A stretch of DNA of 40,706 nucleotides from Saprospiraceae bacterium (GCA_022448945.1 JAKVCV010000029.1:1-40706); one strand, 5' to 3'; shown: positions 7,059 through 14,870, numbered from the stretch's first letter. Notes: generated from the sequence alone by a model not told the origin. A program made the numbers and translations.

Positions 7059-8225
7059 ATGAGTCAAAAAATAGAAAAATTAAAAGAGCAGATATCAATA
7101 ATGAGAACAGAGTTGGAAAGGATAGGTAATCTATATAATTCTGATGGTGATATTGATGCTGGTGAACAAGACCATCTAAATTCTATGATGGAAACTATAG
7201 CAATGTGTGAGCAAAGATTGAATCAAGCTATAATTAATAATTCAAGATCTAGGCTTCCAGAAGATATTGTTGCTAATGAATCTGAAAAAAATCCTGAATA
7301 CATATATGACACTTTTGGTGGAGGAACATATACAGTGAAAAAAGGTGATTCTTTATCAAAAATTGCCACGGGAGTATATGGTAACAGAGCTTACTGGCCT
7401 CTTTTGAGAGATGCAAATAAAGATAGGGTTAGAAAAAATGGAAACTTAATTTTAGTAGGTGCAGTTTTGAATGTACCCTCAGTTGAAATAGCTGTTGCTT
7501 GTTCAGATCAGGACCAGTCTATACCTGATGATTTAAATGATGAATATAACACTTCACCTGTAGAGTTGCCGGAAAGTAAACCAGTAATACCTGCGGATGG
7601 TTATGAAGGAGGAGATGGAGTTGCCACAGAAGTTTGTAACCCTATTCTAAGATTTGAAATGCCTTCAACACCAATGTTAAATGCTGTTACTCCTTTAGGA
7701 ACTGCACAAGTTACACTTGATGGTTGGGTTCAAGTTGAAGATGGATCACCGTGTAATATCTTTGAATTTAGTCCTACTGGCTATAAGGCAACTGCTACTC
7801 AAGTTTTTGATAATTTTAAAACTGGGTGGAGTATTAAACAAGCTACAAATGGCGGGGCAACTATTACACATAGCATTGCCGGTAAATATTCAACTACTAA
7901 AGTTTCTGTACTTCCAAATGGATCGTTGAAGTTTACCTTTGAAGCTAAACCAGTAGAATATAAAAAAGGTAAATGGAAAGCTAAAGGGACTATAGGAATA
8001 TCATTGATTATTACTCCTGCACCACAACCTCTCCCCGAACCGATTGTTGTTCGTGAACCAGTTAGAGTTCGTGTTCCAGAAATAGGTAAATGGGAAGCTG
8101 TTGGATTACTTGCGTTGGCTGGGCTTACAGTTATAGTTGTAACAATTGACCCGATACCTGGCGATGAAGTTCCTGGTTATGCTGCTGCAGCATCTTGGTT
8201 TGGATTGGCAGTTACTGCTTTTTAA
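7059..8225 (+). CDS. Tag + LysM protein with C-terminal hydrophobic pair
   Basis: 388 residues. The tag is at 1-62 (loop LYNSDGDIDAGE, the best EF-hand-like match in the window). A LysM domain lies at about 90-141 (YTVKKGDSLSKIATGVYGN, then WPLLRDAN and LILVGAVLNVPS). LysM binds peptidoglycan, and short LysM units also occur at the base of phage tails and contractile injection systems. Residues ~185-320 look like a beta-rich domain of unknown family. A proline/arginine linker (PLPEPIVVREPVRVRVPE) leads to two hydrophobic segments at about 347-363 and 373-388, the second being the extreme C-terminus. There is no signal peptide. The C-terminal pair could insert in a membrane, which would suit a pore- or anchor-type effector; that is inference. 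A hairpin follows the gene. Confidence 0.88.
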   Translation: MSQKIEKLKEQISIMRTELERIGNLYNSDGDIDAGEQDHLNSMMETIAMCEQRLNQAIINNSRSRLPEDIVANESEKNPEYIYDTFGGGTYTVKKGDSLSKIATGVYGNRAYWPLLRDANKDRVRKNGNLILVGAVLNVPSVEIAVACSDQDQSIPDDLNDEYNTSPVELPESKPVIPADGYEGGDGVATEVCNPILRFEMPSTPMLNAVTPLGTAQVTLDGWVQVEDGSPCNIFEFSPTGYKATATQVFDNFKTGWSIKQATNGGATITHSIAGKYSTTKVSVLPNGSLKFTFEAKPVEYKKGKWKAKGTIGISLIITPAPQPLPEPIVVREPVRVRVPEIGKWEAVGLLALAGLTVIVVTIDPIPGDEVPGYAAAASWFGLAVTAF

Positions 8226-8280
8226 TGTGAAAGTAAGTCAATGACTGGATAAAAAGTCACATTTTGTATAGATGTTTAAT

Positions 8281-8313
8281 ATAAAACCTCACTATCCAGA
8301 GTGGGGTTTTATT
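8281..8313 (+). terminator. Hairpin terminator after the LysM gene
   Basis: A 12-base stem (ATAAAACCTCAC with GTGGGGTTTTAT, one T-G pair) and an 8-base loop lie 55 bases after the stop codon. The T run is short and interrupted by A, so termination may be partial. Confidence 0.65.
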
Positions 8314-8394
8314 ATGCTCAATCAAACTTGATTTTAGAAAGGTACTTTTATACACATCAAATACTGATATTGAAAAGAACAATTGAAAAGAAGT

Positions 8395-8499
8395 ATGTCT
8401 GCATTAGGAGCAAAATTTTGTGAGGGAATTAGCTTGGGTCAAAATGCAACAGATTTTATTGGCTGGTTTGATAGTAAAAAAAAGGCTTATAAATCTTAA
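8395..8499 (+). CDS. Possible 34-residue ORF
   Basis: ATG at 8395 to TAA at 8497-8499 encodes 34 residues starting MSALGAKFCEGISLGQNA and ending in a Lys-rich tail. A purine-rich stretch (GAAAAGAAG) lies right before the ATG. The composition is protein-like, but the ORF is short and lies in a gap between two island genes. It may be a genuine microprotein, the remnant of a lost gene, or chance. No family is recognised. It is included because it otherwise leaves a 381-base gap (8226-8606) holding only the hairpin at 8281 and a promoter-like box. Confidence 0.3.
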   Translation: MSALGAKFCEGISLGQNATDFIGWFDSKKKAYKS

Positions 8500-8509
8500 A
8501 AATAAATTG

Positions 8510-8517
8510 TATTTTTG
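8510..8517 (+). promoter_or_regulatory. Candidate -7 box for the helical tagged gene
   Basis: TATTTTTG matches TAnnTTTG and is followed by CA. No good TTG box lies about 20 bases upstream, so the call rests on the -7 element alone. It would give a leader of about 80 bases before the ATG at 8607. Confidence 0.35.
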
Positions 8518-8606
8518 CAGGGAATAAATATAAGAAAATATTATATATATATTTATTATAGTGGGGTGGGGTGTTAAACTTAAATGTTAAATTAAAAAAT
8601 TGAAAA

Positions 8607-9968
8607 ATGACAGATCTGAAAAAGTTAAAATTAGACTTAGTTGAAATAAAGGTTTTTATAGAAGGGTTGAAATTATACTATACTTATGATGATGGGCTAT
8701 TCGATATTGGAATTGATAAAGAAGAACAAAAGCACATCGATAGAATGGAGGCATTGATGAAGAAGATTAAGAAAAAAATAACACAATTAGAGAAAAAAGA
8801 ACAAAGTAAGATCCACAGCGAACAAGCTAAGTGTAAGGCAGTAGTAGGAAAAGATGAAAGCTTAATAACAGTATTAGACGCATTAGAAACACAACGCAAG
8901 ACGGTAGATCGATTATATAAAAATGTAGGAATCTTAAAAGATAACTGGTTGGGAAATATATCTAAGGTTGCCTCTAATTGTATGTCTGCTAAAGGAACTT
9001 TTGAGACTTTACTAAAAGAACAAAAAAAGGCAGAAGACAAAGCACAGAAATCAGAAGCAGCACTGAAAGCATTAGGATTGACATTGTTTAATTTAGCAGT
9101 GCCATTTGCTGCAAATGTTTTAAGTCATCAAGTCTCCAAATTGATCACAAAACCTGCGACGAGTGCAAATTCCAGAATAAGTGGTTTTGCACAAAAAATA
9201 TCAGGGTTAAATGCTGAAGAATTGAGAGGAAAGTATGCAGAAGAATGGGCAGGAGTCATTACTAAAGTGAAGAATGTGAAATTAACGACCAGAGCTAATC
9301 CTGATCAGGAACCCAATAAGCCTTCTGTTGACCAAGCATTTAGTTTTGTGCATAAGTGGTATTCCACAACTTATGAAACATTTTCAACTGCCCGACAAAA
9401 AATGCTGGACCTACTATCCAAATTAGATATGTTGGATGTTCAATTAAAAATTATAAAAAATTCGGATATTGGAACTTCTGATTTTGCTAAAAAAGTAGCA
9501 TCTGTAGTCTCTCAGGTTTCTTGTAAAGGTATCGCTGCAGAAGTTGGGCAGCTGCAAGGTTCTATATCAAAATTGGCTGCACCAACTTTAATGAAGGATA
9601 GCGGGATGCATGAATTATTTTTGAAATACTATCTTCTTAAATGGTTACCGGCTTTATCTTATGTAGAGGTTAAAACAGTAACAGATTACTCTAACCCTCA
9701 AGATACTATTTTAGTAGGGGGAGGAATGCGTACAATATACGGAACTAAAAAGGTTTACGAAACAGAGTATAAAGATGTATTAGCAAACGAAATACGTAAA
9801 TATTTGAAAAAATATGGTGCTTCTGGTAAATTATTGGATTTTAAAAATGGAAAATGGTTTTCAAGTGAGCCGGAGAATGATATAAAAGGGCTTATTAGTT
9901 GGGGGAATAAAAAGTTGGAGACTGATTTTGGAGATCCTATCTGGAAAAAGGCATTGGGTTTGGTGTAA
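8607..9968 (+). CDS. Tag + long helical protein with one hydrophobic helix
   Basis: 453 residues. The tag is at 1-66, with a loop two or three residues longer than in the others (YDDGLFDIGIDKEE) and a second helix ending KKITQLEKKEQSK. Residues ~85-150 continue as charged helices. A hydrophobic stretch lies at ~152-171 (LGLTLFNLAVPFAANVL), and helices rich in Lys, Ser and Ala follow to ~350 (including LLSKLDMLDVQLKIIKN). A mixed C-terminal part (~350-453) has strand-like segments. Long helices around one central hydrophobic hairpin or helix are seen in alpha-helical pore-forming toxins, but I cannot assign such a family. There is no signal peptide. Protein-like sequence continues after the stop in another frame (see 9967-10089), so the present C-terminus may result from a frameshift. 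Confidence 0.85.
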   Translation: MTDLKKLKLDLVEIKVFIEGLKLYYTYDDGLFDIGIDKEEQKHIDRMEALMKKIKKKITQLEKKEQSKIHSEQAKCKAVVGKDESLITVLDALETQRKTVDRLYKNVGILKDNWLGNISKVASNCMSAKGTFETLLKEQKKAEDKAQKSEAALKALGLTLFNLAVPFAANVLSHQVSKLITKPATSANSRISGFAQKISGLNAEELRGKYAEEWAGVITKVKNVKLTTRANPDQEPNKPSVDQAFSFVHKWYSTTYETFSTARQKMLDLLSKLDMLDVQLKIIKNSDIGTSDFAKKVASVVSQVSCKGIAAEVGQLQGSISKLAAPTLMKDSGMHELFLKYYLLKWLPALSYVEVKTVTDYSNPQDTILVGGGMRTIYGTKKVYETEYKDVLANEIRKYLKKYGASGKLLDFKNGKWFSSEPENDIKGLISWGNKKLETDFGDPIWKKALGLV

Positions 9969-10089
9969 TGGTATTTTAACATTTGATTATACATTGGATA
10001 AAGATGTTAAAACTAAAGATGGAAATTGGTCCGTTAATTTCCCACAGGGAGAGTGGTGGTCATTTAAATTGGAAAATTATTCAAAATAA
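9967..10089 (+). pseudogene. Out-of-frame C-terminal tail remnant
   Basis: Directly after the TAA at 9966-9968, the +1 frame reads NGILTFDYTLDKDVKTKDG and then a Trp-rich end (NWSV, GEWWSFKLENYSK) before TAA at 10087-10089. It has no ATG start, looks like real protein, and is followed 16 bases later by a good terminator, as a gene end would be. The simplest reading is that the gene at 8607 once continued into this frame and a one-base indel near 9955-9967 (in or close to GGGTTTGGTG) shortened it. Alternatives are a sequencing error, programmed frameshifting, or the remnant of a separate domain. Confidence 0.5.
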
Positions 10090-10104
10090 AATGTAATTAT
10101 TTTC

Positions 10105-10137
10105 AATCTCCTCACAATTTTGTGGGGAGATTTTTTT
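10105..10137 (+). terminator. Rho-independent terminator at the end of the island
   Basis: Stem AATCTCCTCA with TGGGGAGATT (one T-G pair), a short CAATTT-type loop and a seven-T run. It lies between the island and the convergent gene ending at 10148. Confidence 0.88.
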
Positions 10138-10147
10138 GTGTATTGCG

Positions 10148-10447
10148 TTATTCCCTCAACTCATGGATGCTAACAACTGACCATGCTTCAGCTTTCGCAG
10201 CAAAACCAGGTTTCGTAAGGTTCCAGGTCTCTTTAAAGAAATTAGAATTCCGATATTTGTTTAGTGATGCTTCACTGTCCCAAAAGCTATGTGAAAAAAT
10301 AATACATGGGTTTTTGGTATCTTGTAAAACTTGTAAATAAGTACATCCTTCAAAATTTCGGATCTTTTCTTTTCTTTTATTTAACTCACTTAAAAAATCT
10401 TCTACGACTTCTTCTCTGAATGTCATTTTTACGAATCTGATTAGCAT
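10148..10447 (-). CDS. Antibiotic biosynthesis monooxygenase (ABM)-fold protein
   Basis: 99 residues with the dimeric ferredoxin-like ABM pattern. The protein opens with the strand MLIRFVKMTF, then a helix (VVEDFLSELNKRKEKIRNF), a second strand with GCTYLQVLQD, then the usual PCIIFSHSFWDSEASLNKYR element in which the W-D/E-S-x-E/A-x-L/F pattern of the family is visible, and HxS-type C-terminal residues. Members include quinol and heme-degrading monooxygenases and many uncharacterised stress-type enzymes; the substrate cannot be given. It is transcribed towards the island and divergently from recQ, from which 321 bases separate it. It is likely cytosolic. Confidence 0.82.
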   Translation of the reverse strand: MLIRFVKMTFREEVVEDFLSELNKRKEKIRNFEGCTYLQVLQDTKNPCIIFSHSFWDSEASLNKYRNSNFFKETWNLTKPGFAAKAEAWSVVSIHELRE

Positions 10448-10768
10448 TTTTATGATTTTAAAATATGATTTTTTATGCCTCTATTGTCAATACAATAAAA
10501 AACCATATTGATTGAACGTTTGGATTAAAACCGAAGTGATTCTAGCTTTATTTATAATTGATTAACAGCCAAAATTTTAATGGAAAATTACATTGTTATT
10601 TTTGAATTACAGTGTTATTTTTTGTATTTTCATCCGAATTCCATCAAATGGGCTGTTTCCCCCCAATAATTTTCATTTAATTATCAGTTATAATCCGCTT
10701 TTTGGTCTTAAATTTGTATGTCCTTCTTCAAAAAGAAAACAATAAAATAATAAAAACTCTATAAGAGT
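10448..10768. other. Divergent promoter region between the ABM gene and recQ
   Basis: A 321-base AT-rich gap without a gene. It holds a two-copy direct repeat (10587-10624) whose copies contain TATTTTTG-like boxes, and a TAAATTTG box at 10709-10716 that could be the -7 element for recQ (ATG 10769), though no matching TTG box is seen about 20 bases upstream of it. Confidence 0.4.
10587..10624 (+). repeat. Two-copy 19-base direct repeat upstream of recQ
   Basis: ATTACATTGTTATTTTTGA at 10587-10605 is followed directly by ATTACAGTGTTATTTTTTG at 10606-10624, with three differences. Each copy contains a TATTTTT(T)G element resembling the -7 box. It could be a regulator-binding repeat or doubled promoter, or replication slippage. 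Confidence 0.5.
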
Positions 10769-12979
10769 ATGGAAATACTAAATATTAGTTTACACGATTC
10801 GCTAAAAAATTTCTTTGGCTTTGATAAATTCAAAGGTACACAGGAAGAAGTTATTCAAAGCGTTATCGATGGACATGATACTTTTGTCATTATGCCCACA
10901 GGGGGAGGGAAGTCTTTATGTTATCAGTTGCCTGCTTTGATGGCCGAAGGGACGGCATTGGTTATTTCACCACTTATTGCTCTAATGAAAAACCAGGTAG
11001 ATTCAATTCGTTCTTTTGCAGAATCTGATTCTATTGCTCATTTTCTTAATTCATCACTCACACGAACACAAGTTAAAACCGTTAAGAAAGATATTACAGA
11101 TGGTAAAACTAAACTGCTGTATGTCGCTCCTGAAACTTTAACAAAAGAAGAGAATCTTGTCTTTTTCTCTAATAACAATATTTCTTTTATTGCTATTGAT
11201 GAGGCACATTGTATTTCTGAATGGGGCCATGATTTTCGACCGGAATATCGTAAGATCCGATCTATGATAGAAAGGATGAACAAGAAAATACCATTAATTG
11301 CTCTTACTGCTACGGCAACCCCAAAGGTTCGGGTAGATATTATTAAAACACTCAGAATGCAATCTCCAAAAGAGTTTGTATCATCATTTAATAGAGACAA
11401 CCTTTATTATGAAGTGCGCCCAAAGGGAAAGAAAGAAGATGTGATGAAAAACATTGTGCAGTTTGTAAAAAGCATGCACAAAAAATCGGGTATCATTTAT
11501 GTGCAAAGTAGAAAAGCTACAGAAGAAATTGCCAAAATTTTAAGGGTTAACGATATTAATGCTGCACCATATCATGCTGGCCTTGATGCAAAAGTCAGAA
11601 GTGGCACTCAGGATGATTTTTTAATGGAGAATATAGATGTTATTGTTGCTACAATTGCATTTGGAATGGGTATTGACAAGCCTGATGTGCGTTTTGTTAT
11701 TCATTATGATATTCCTAAAAGTATTGAAAATTATTATCAGGAAACTGGTCGTGCAGGCAGGGATGGTCTTGAGGGAAAATGTGTTGCTTACTATTCACAC
11801 AAAGATATTCTTAGGCTCGAAAAGTTCTTGCGGGACAAGCCTGTTGCTGAACGAGAAATGGGTAGTCAATTACTTGCTGAGATTATAGCTTATTCTGAAA
11901 CGCCTTCATGTAGACGTCGTTTTTTATTACATTATTTTGGCGAAGAGTATGAAGATCCCAGTTGTAATGAACATAAAATGTGTGATAACTGTAAGTTTCC
12001 CCGAGAAACTGTAGAAGCAAAAGAAGATGTCCAATTGGTATTAAAAGCAGTAGATCAATTACTTCAAAATTGTCATATTAATGAAATTGTAGATTTTGTT
12101 GTTGGCAATAAAACAAGAAATGTCCTGGATTTTAAATATGACAAATTATCCTTATTTGGGTTTGGTAAAGAAAAAGATACACAATATTGGAACTCTATTA
12201 TTAGACAATCATTACTCAATAATCTTTTGCGAAAGGATATAGAGAAGTATGGAATCATAAAACTAACCGATACAGGTTATTTATTTATAAAAGAACCAGT
12301 TTCTTTTTCTGTTGCCTTAAATCACGACTTCTTAAAAGAAGCCGCAGAAGCCGAAGATGCCGCAATTGCTGCCAATACATCTGTTTTAGATAAGACCTTG
12401 TTTAATATTTTGATTGGAGTACGAAAGTCTGTTGCACAATCTAAAGGCGTACCGCCTTATGTCGTTTTTCAGGAACCTTCAATTGAAGAAATGGCAACAC
12501 GATACCCACTTTCAATTGACGAAATGAAACATATTTCTGGTGTTAGTGAAGGTAAAGCTCGTCGTTATGGACGTGATTTCATTAAAGTTATTCAACAATA
12601 TGTTGAAGATAATGATATTATTCGTCCAGTTGATTTTGTTATTAAGTCTGTAGCAAAAAAATCAAAAAATAAGGTTACTATTATCCAAAGTATTGACAAA
12701 AAAATACCTTTCGATGATATTGCTGATACACTAAGAATCTCAATGGAGGATCTACTACATGAAATGTATATTATAGTTAATTCGGGCACAAAATTAGATA
12801 TTAAATACTACATAGATGAAGCTGTCGATGAAGAAGTCTATGAAGATGTTATCGATTATTTTATGGAAGCAGAATCAGATTCTCTTGATGAGGCTTTGGG
12901 GGTTTTGGAAGAAGATGATATATCTATGGAAGAAATTGCTTTTGTTCGTCTGAAGTTTTTATCAGATAAAGCCAATTAA
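10769..12979 (+). CDS. recQ: ATP-dependent DNA helicase RecQ
   Basis: 736 residues, the usual length for RecQ in Bacteroidota. The protein is a 3'-5' superfamily 2 helicase acting in recombination and repair of stalled forks. Motif I is PTGGGKS at 43-49, motif II is DEAH at 144-147 within AIDEAHCISEWGHDFRPEY (the RecQ aromatic-rich loop follows), and motif VI is in YYQETGRAGRDG. The zinc-binding domain has Cys at about 380 (SCRRRFLLHYFG) and the CNEHKMCDNC cluster at about 400-409. Winged-helix (RQC) and HRDC domains follow, the HRDC at about 540-615 (MKHISGVSEGKARRYG). The C-terminal ~100 residues are acidic and helical, as is common in this phylum. It is a single gene with a terminator at its end. 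Confidence 0.98.
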   Translation: MEILNISLHDSLKNFFGFDKFKGTQEEVIQSVIDGHDTFVIMPTGGGKSLCYQLPALMAEGTALVISPLIALMKNQVDSIRSFAESDSIAHFLNSSLTRTQVKTVKKDITDGKTKLLYVAPETLTKEENLVFFSNNNISFIAIDEAHCISEWGHDFRPEYRKIRSMIERMNKKIPLIALTATATPKVRVDIIKTLRMQSPKEFVSSFNRDNLYYEVRPKGKKEDVMKNIVQFVKSMHKKSGIIYVQSRKATEEIAKILRVNDINAAPYHAGLDAKVRSGTQDDFLMENIDVIVATIAFGMGIDKPDVRFVIHYDIPKSIENYYQETGRAGRDGLEGKCVAYYSHKDILRLEKFLRDKPVAEREMGSQLLAEIIAYSETPSCRRRFLLHYFGEEYEDPSCNEHKMCDNCKFPRETVEAKEDVQLVLKAVDQLLQNCHINEIVDFVVGNKTRNVLDFKYDKLSLFGFGKEKDTQYWNSIIRQSLLNNLLRKDIEKYGIIKLTDTGYLFIKEPVSFSVALNHDFLKEAAEAEDAAIAANTSVLDKTLFNILIGVRKSVAQSKGVPPYVVFQEPSIEEMATRYPLSIDEMKHISGVSEGKARRYGRDFIKVIQQYVEDNDIIRPVDFVIKSVAKKSKNKVTIIQSIDKKIPFDDIADTLRISMEDLLHEMYIIVNSGTKLDIKYYIDEAVDEEVYEDVIDYFMEAESDSLDEALGVLEEDDISMEEIAFVRLKFLSDKAN

Positions 12980-13010
12980 CAATAAAGGTCAAATTATATT
13001 CTCGATAAAA

Positions 13011-13040
13011 AAAAGACCATGTATGAGATGGTCTTTTTTT
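13011..13040. terminator. Bidirectional terminator between recQ and the T9SS cargo gene
   Basis: Stem AAAAGACCAT / ATGGTCTTTT with a 7-base loop, with an A run before it and a T run after it, so it can work for both convergent genes (recQ ending at 12979 and the minus-strand gene ending at 13063). Confidence 0.9.
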
Positions 13041-13062
13041 TATTTCATATTTCTCTATATAA

Positions 13063-14223
13063 TTATTTAAGGATTTCTAATTTTTCTCTTTTAAGAATTT
13101 TCCCGTATCGATCTCGTAGAATTAAGACATATGTGCCATTAGGTATATTTGAAATGTCTAATTGCTGGTTTTGGTCCAAAATATGTTTTTTAACTATAGC
13201 AACACGCCCTAAAATATCAGTAAGATATAAGTTATAACCGCCAAAAGGAATATCAGACCCTATGTTGATATTAATAACTTTTTCTACAGGGTTTGGAAAA
13301 ATATTTACATCTATTTCATCCAAAATATAGTCTATCCCTATTGTTCCTGTCGTGTCTAGTAAAAATTCTATGTTGGTTACAAAAGTTTCAGTACTGTCCA
13401 TAGTTAAACTTACTAAAGGTTGTTTGATGCCTTCGCTCAAGAAATCATATCGGACAACTGTTCCACTTGTTGGAAAAGGTAATGAACCTGCTATAAACGA
13501 TGTTGCGTCAAACCAAGAGCCTCCTACTGGTAATCCAAATGGGGGAGGTATATATAATTCAATTTTGAATTCAAAATCTGATATAATTTTTTGTCGAAGT
13601 ACATTATGAGTAGCATGTGTCATCACACAGGTTCCATATGCATCAACACTTCGGGTTTCATCTCCTTCAAGTGCAAAACGTATCGAGTCAAAATCAATCA
13701 CTCCACCTGTGAAAGAATCAATTAAAGGGCCCAAAAAAGGGACACTATCAATATGAGATGCATTTGCCCATTGGTAACTGTCTGTATGGTTGTTTGGATA
13801 TGTTAGTGGCACTTGCTGAGTCACGTGAGGGTCGATGAAAGGACTGATGAAGGAAAGGCCAAATACTTCAACACCACCACCAATTCGTATTACCTGATTG
13901 CTAGTAACATCTACATATGCAGTACCGCCAAAGCTTCCTATAAAGGATTGGAGAATATCTGCACTTGGAAAACTCGCAAATGCAGCGCCTGAAGAAGCAG
14001 CTTTTATGGTATCATAATTCGTATTTATCGCAATTAAACCTGAAAAATCCCAGGTTGATGGTGATGCGCTTGCTGGTGTTACATTAAGCAGTGAATCAAC
14101 AGCCGTTGTTGTCTGGATTATATCTCCAGCCTGAGGAAAACTATTGCTTGTATACGTTATTTGCGCAGATACAGATACTAAATAAAAAACACATATCAGG
14201 TTTAGTAAGAAGAATTTTTTCAT
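13063..14223 (-). CDS. Secreted protein with T9SS type A C-terminal sorting domain
   Basis: 386 residues. An N-terminal signal peptide (KKFFLLNLICVFYLVSVSAQ) targets it to Sec. The last ~80 residues are a type IX secretion sorting domain: NIFPNPVEKVININI, then a DILGRVAI-like strand, DISNIPNGTYVLIL and a basic end (KREKLEILK). Known cargo of this type crosses the outer membrane through the T9SS and is released or anchored at the surface. The middle (~22-300) is beta-rich and opens with PQAGDIIQTTTAVD; I do not recognise an enzymatic domain. Similar unknown cargos are frequent in this phylum. It is transcribed convergently with recQ. Confidence 0.93.
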   Translation of the reverse strand: MKKFFLLNLICVFYLVSVSAQITYTSNSFPQAGDIIQTTTAVDSLLNVTPASASPSTWDFSGLIAINTNYDTIKAASSGAAFASFPSADILQSFIGSFGGTAYVDVTSNQVIRIGGGVEVFGLSFISPFIDPHVTQQVPLTYPNNHTDSYQWANASHIDSVPFLGPLIDSFTGGVIDFDSIRFALEGDETRSVDAYGTCVMTHATHNVLRQKIISDFEFKIELYIPPPFGLPVGGSWFDATSFIAGSLPFPTSGTVVRYDFLSEGIKQPLVSLTMDSTETFVTNIEFLLDTTGTIGIDYILDEIDVNIFPNPVEKVININIGSDIPFGGYNLYLTDILGRVAIVKKHILDQNQQLDISNIPNGTYVLILRDRYGKILKREKLEILK

Positions 14224-14268
14224 ATCAATAATTATAAGAATAAAAACATTAAGATAGTATTGTCACTT

Positions 14269-14301
14269 CAAAAATACACTTTTTTAGCGGTTTACTTGCA
14301 A
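14269..14301 (-). promoter_or_regulatory. Candidate promoter of the T9SS cargo gene
   Basis: On the minus strand, TTG (14301-14299) and TATTTTTG (14276-14269) are separated by 22 bases, fitting TTG...TAnnTTTG. It would leave about 40 bases before the ATG at 14223. Confidence 0.45.
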
Positions 14302-14379
14302 TAATTATTTAGAATAACAAGATTTGAAAAAAAATGTGTTAATTCTATGATGTTTTCGTAACTTGTAGTAACCTAAGAA

Positions 14380-14859
14380 ATGACATTTGACAGCTATCAT
14401 TTATTAGAAAGAGCATTTTGTTCAATTAAATTACCTGATATGACGATTGAAACAGTAAAAACATTAATATTCTTATGTGGCATTGGACATATAGTACTTT
14501 GTTTTGTTAGTGCGATCATACCTAAGGTGTTAAATTGGAAAGAACACCTAAAAGATGTTCAGCCGCTTATCCGACAGATGTTTTGGACTTATGCTGCATA
14601 TATTTTGGTGATCAACTTTTGTTTTGGGGTGGTTTCTGTATTGGGCACAGAAGAATTAGTTAATGGGTCTTTTTTGGCAAAGTGTATTAATTTGTTTATT
14701 GCCGTATACTGGTTTGCCAGGGTTTTGATTCAGTTTTTCTATTTCGATAAATCAGAAGCCCCTGAAGGATTAATGTTTACTTTAGGAGAAATTGCTTTGG
14801 TGGGATTGTTTATTGGTTTTACCTTGGTTTATTCCTGCGCATTCTACTATAATTTCTAA
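14380..14859 (+). CDS. Small multi-pass membrane protein upstream of MBOAT gene
   Basis: 159 residues from the ATG at 14380; an in-frame ATG at 14440 (MTIETVKTLIFL) starts at the first membrane segment, giving 139 residues, and may be the true start. Four hydrophobic segments are visible (around TLIFLCGIGHIVLCFVSA, YAAYILVINFCFGVVSV, CINLFIAVYWFARVLIQF and IALVGLFIGFTLVYSC). No enzymatic motif is recognised. The next gene begins 11 bases after its stop and encodes a membrane acyltransferase-like protein, so the two are very likely cotranscribed and may act together in lipid or ester synthesis. Their partnership is inferred from spacing only. Confidence 0.85.
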   Translation: MTFDSYHLLERAFCSIKLPDMTIETVKTLIFLCGIGHIVLCFVSAIIPKVLNWKEHLKDVQPLIRQMFWTYAAYILVINFCFGVVSVLGTEELVNGSFLAKCINLFIAVYWFARVLIQFFYFDKSEAPEGLMFTLGEIALVGLFIGFTLVYSCAFYYNF

Positions 14860-14870
14860 TCTAAAGCGCC

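Noticed and set aside
7717-7929. 70-codon plus-strand frame inside the LysM gene
   Set aside because: It is a shifted-frame shadow of the longer gene with tag and LysM domain.
1243-9968. Structural genes of a contractile injection system in the island
   Set aside because: No sheath, tube, baseplate, spike or AAA+ ATPase gene was recognised. Only a LysM unit and the tag pattern hint at such a system, so the link is reported as inference only.
10122-10340. 72-codon plus-strand frame opposite the ABM-like gene
   Set aside because: It starts inside a terminator T run and overlaps an opposite-strand gene with a clear family pattern.
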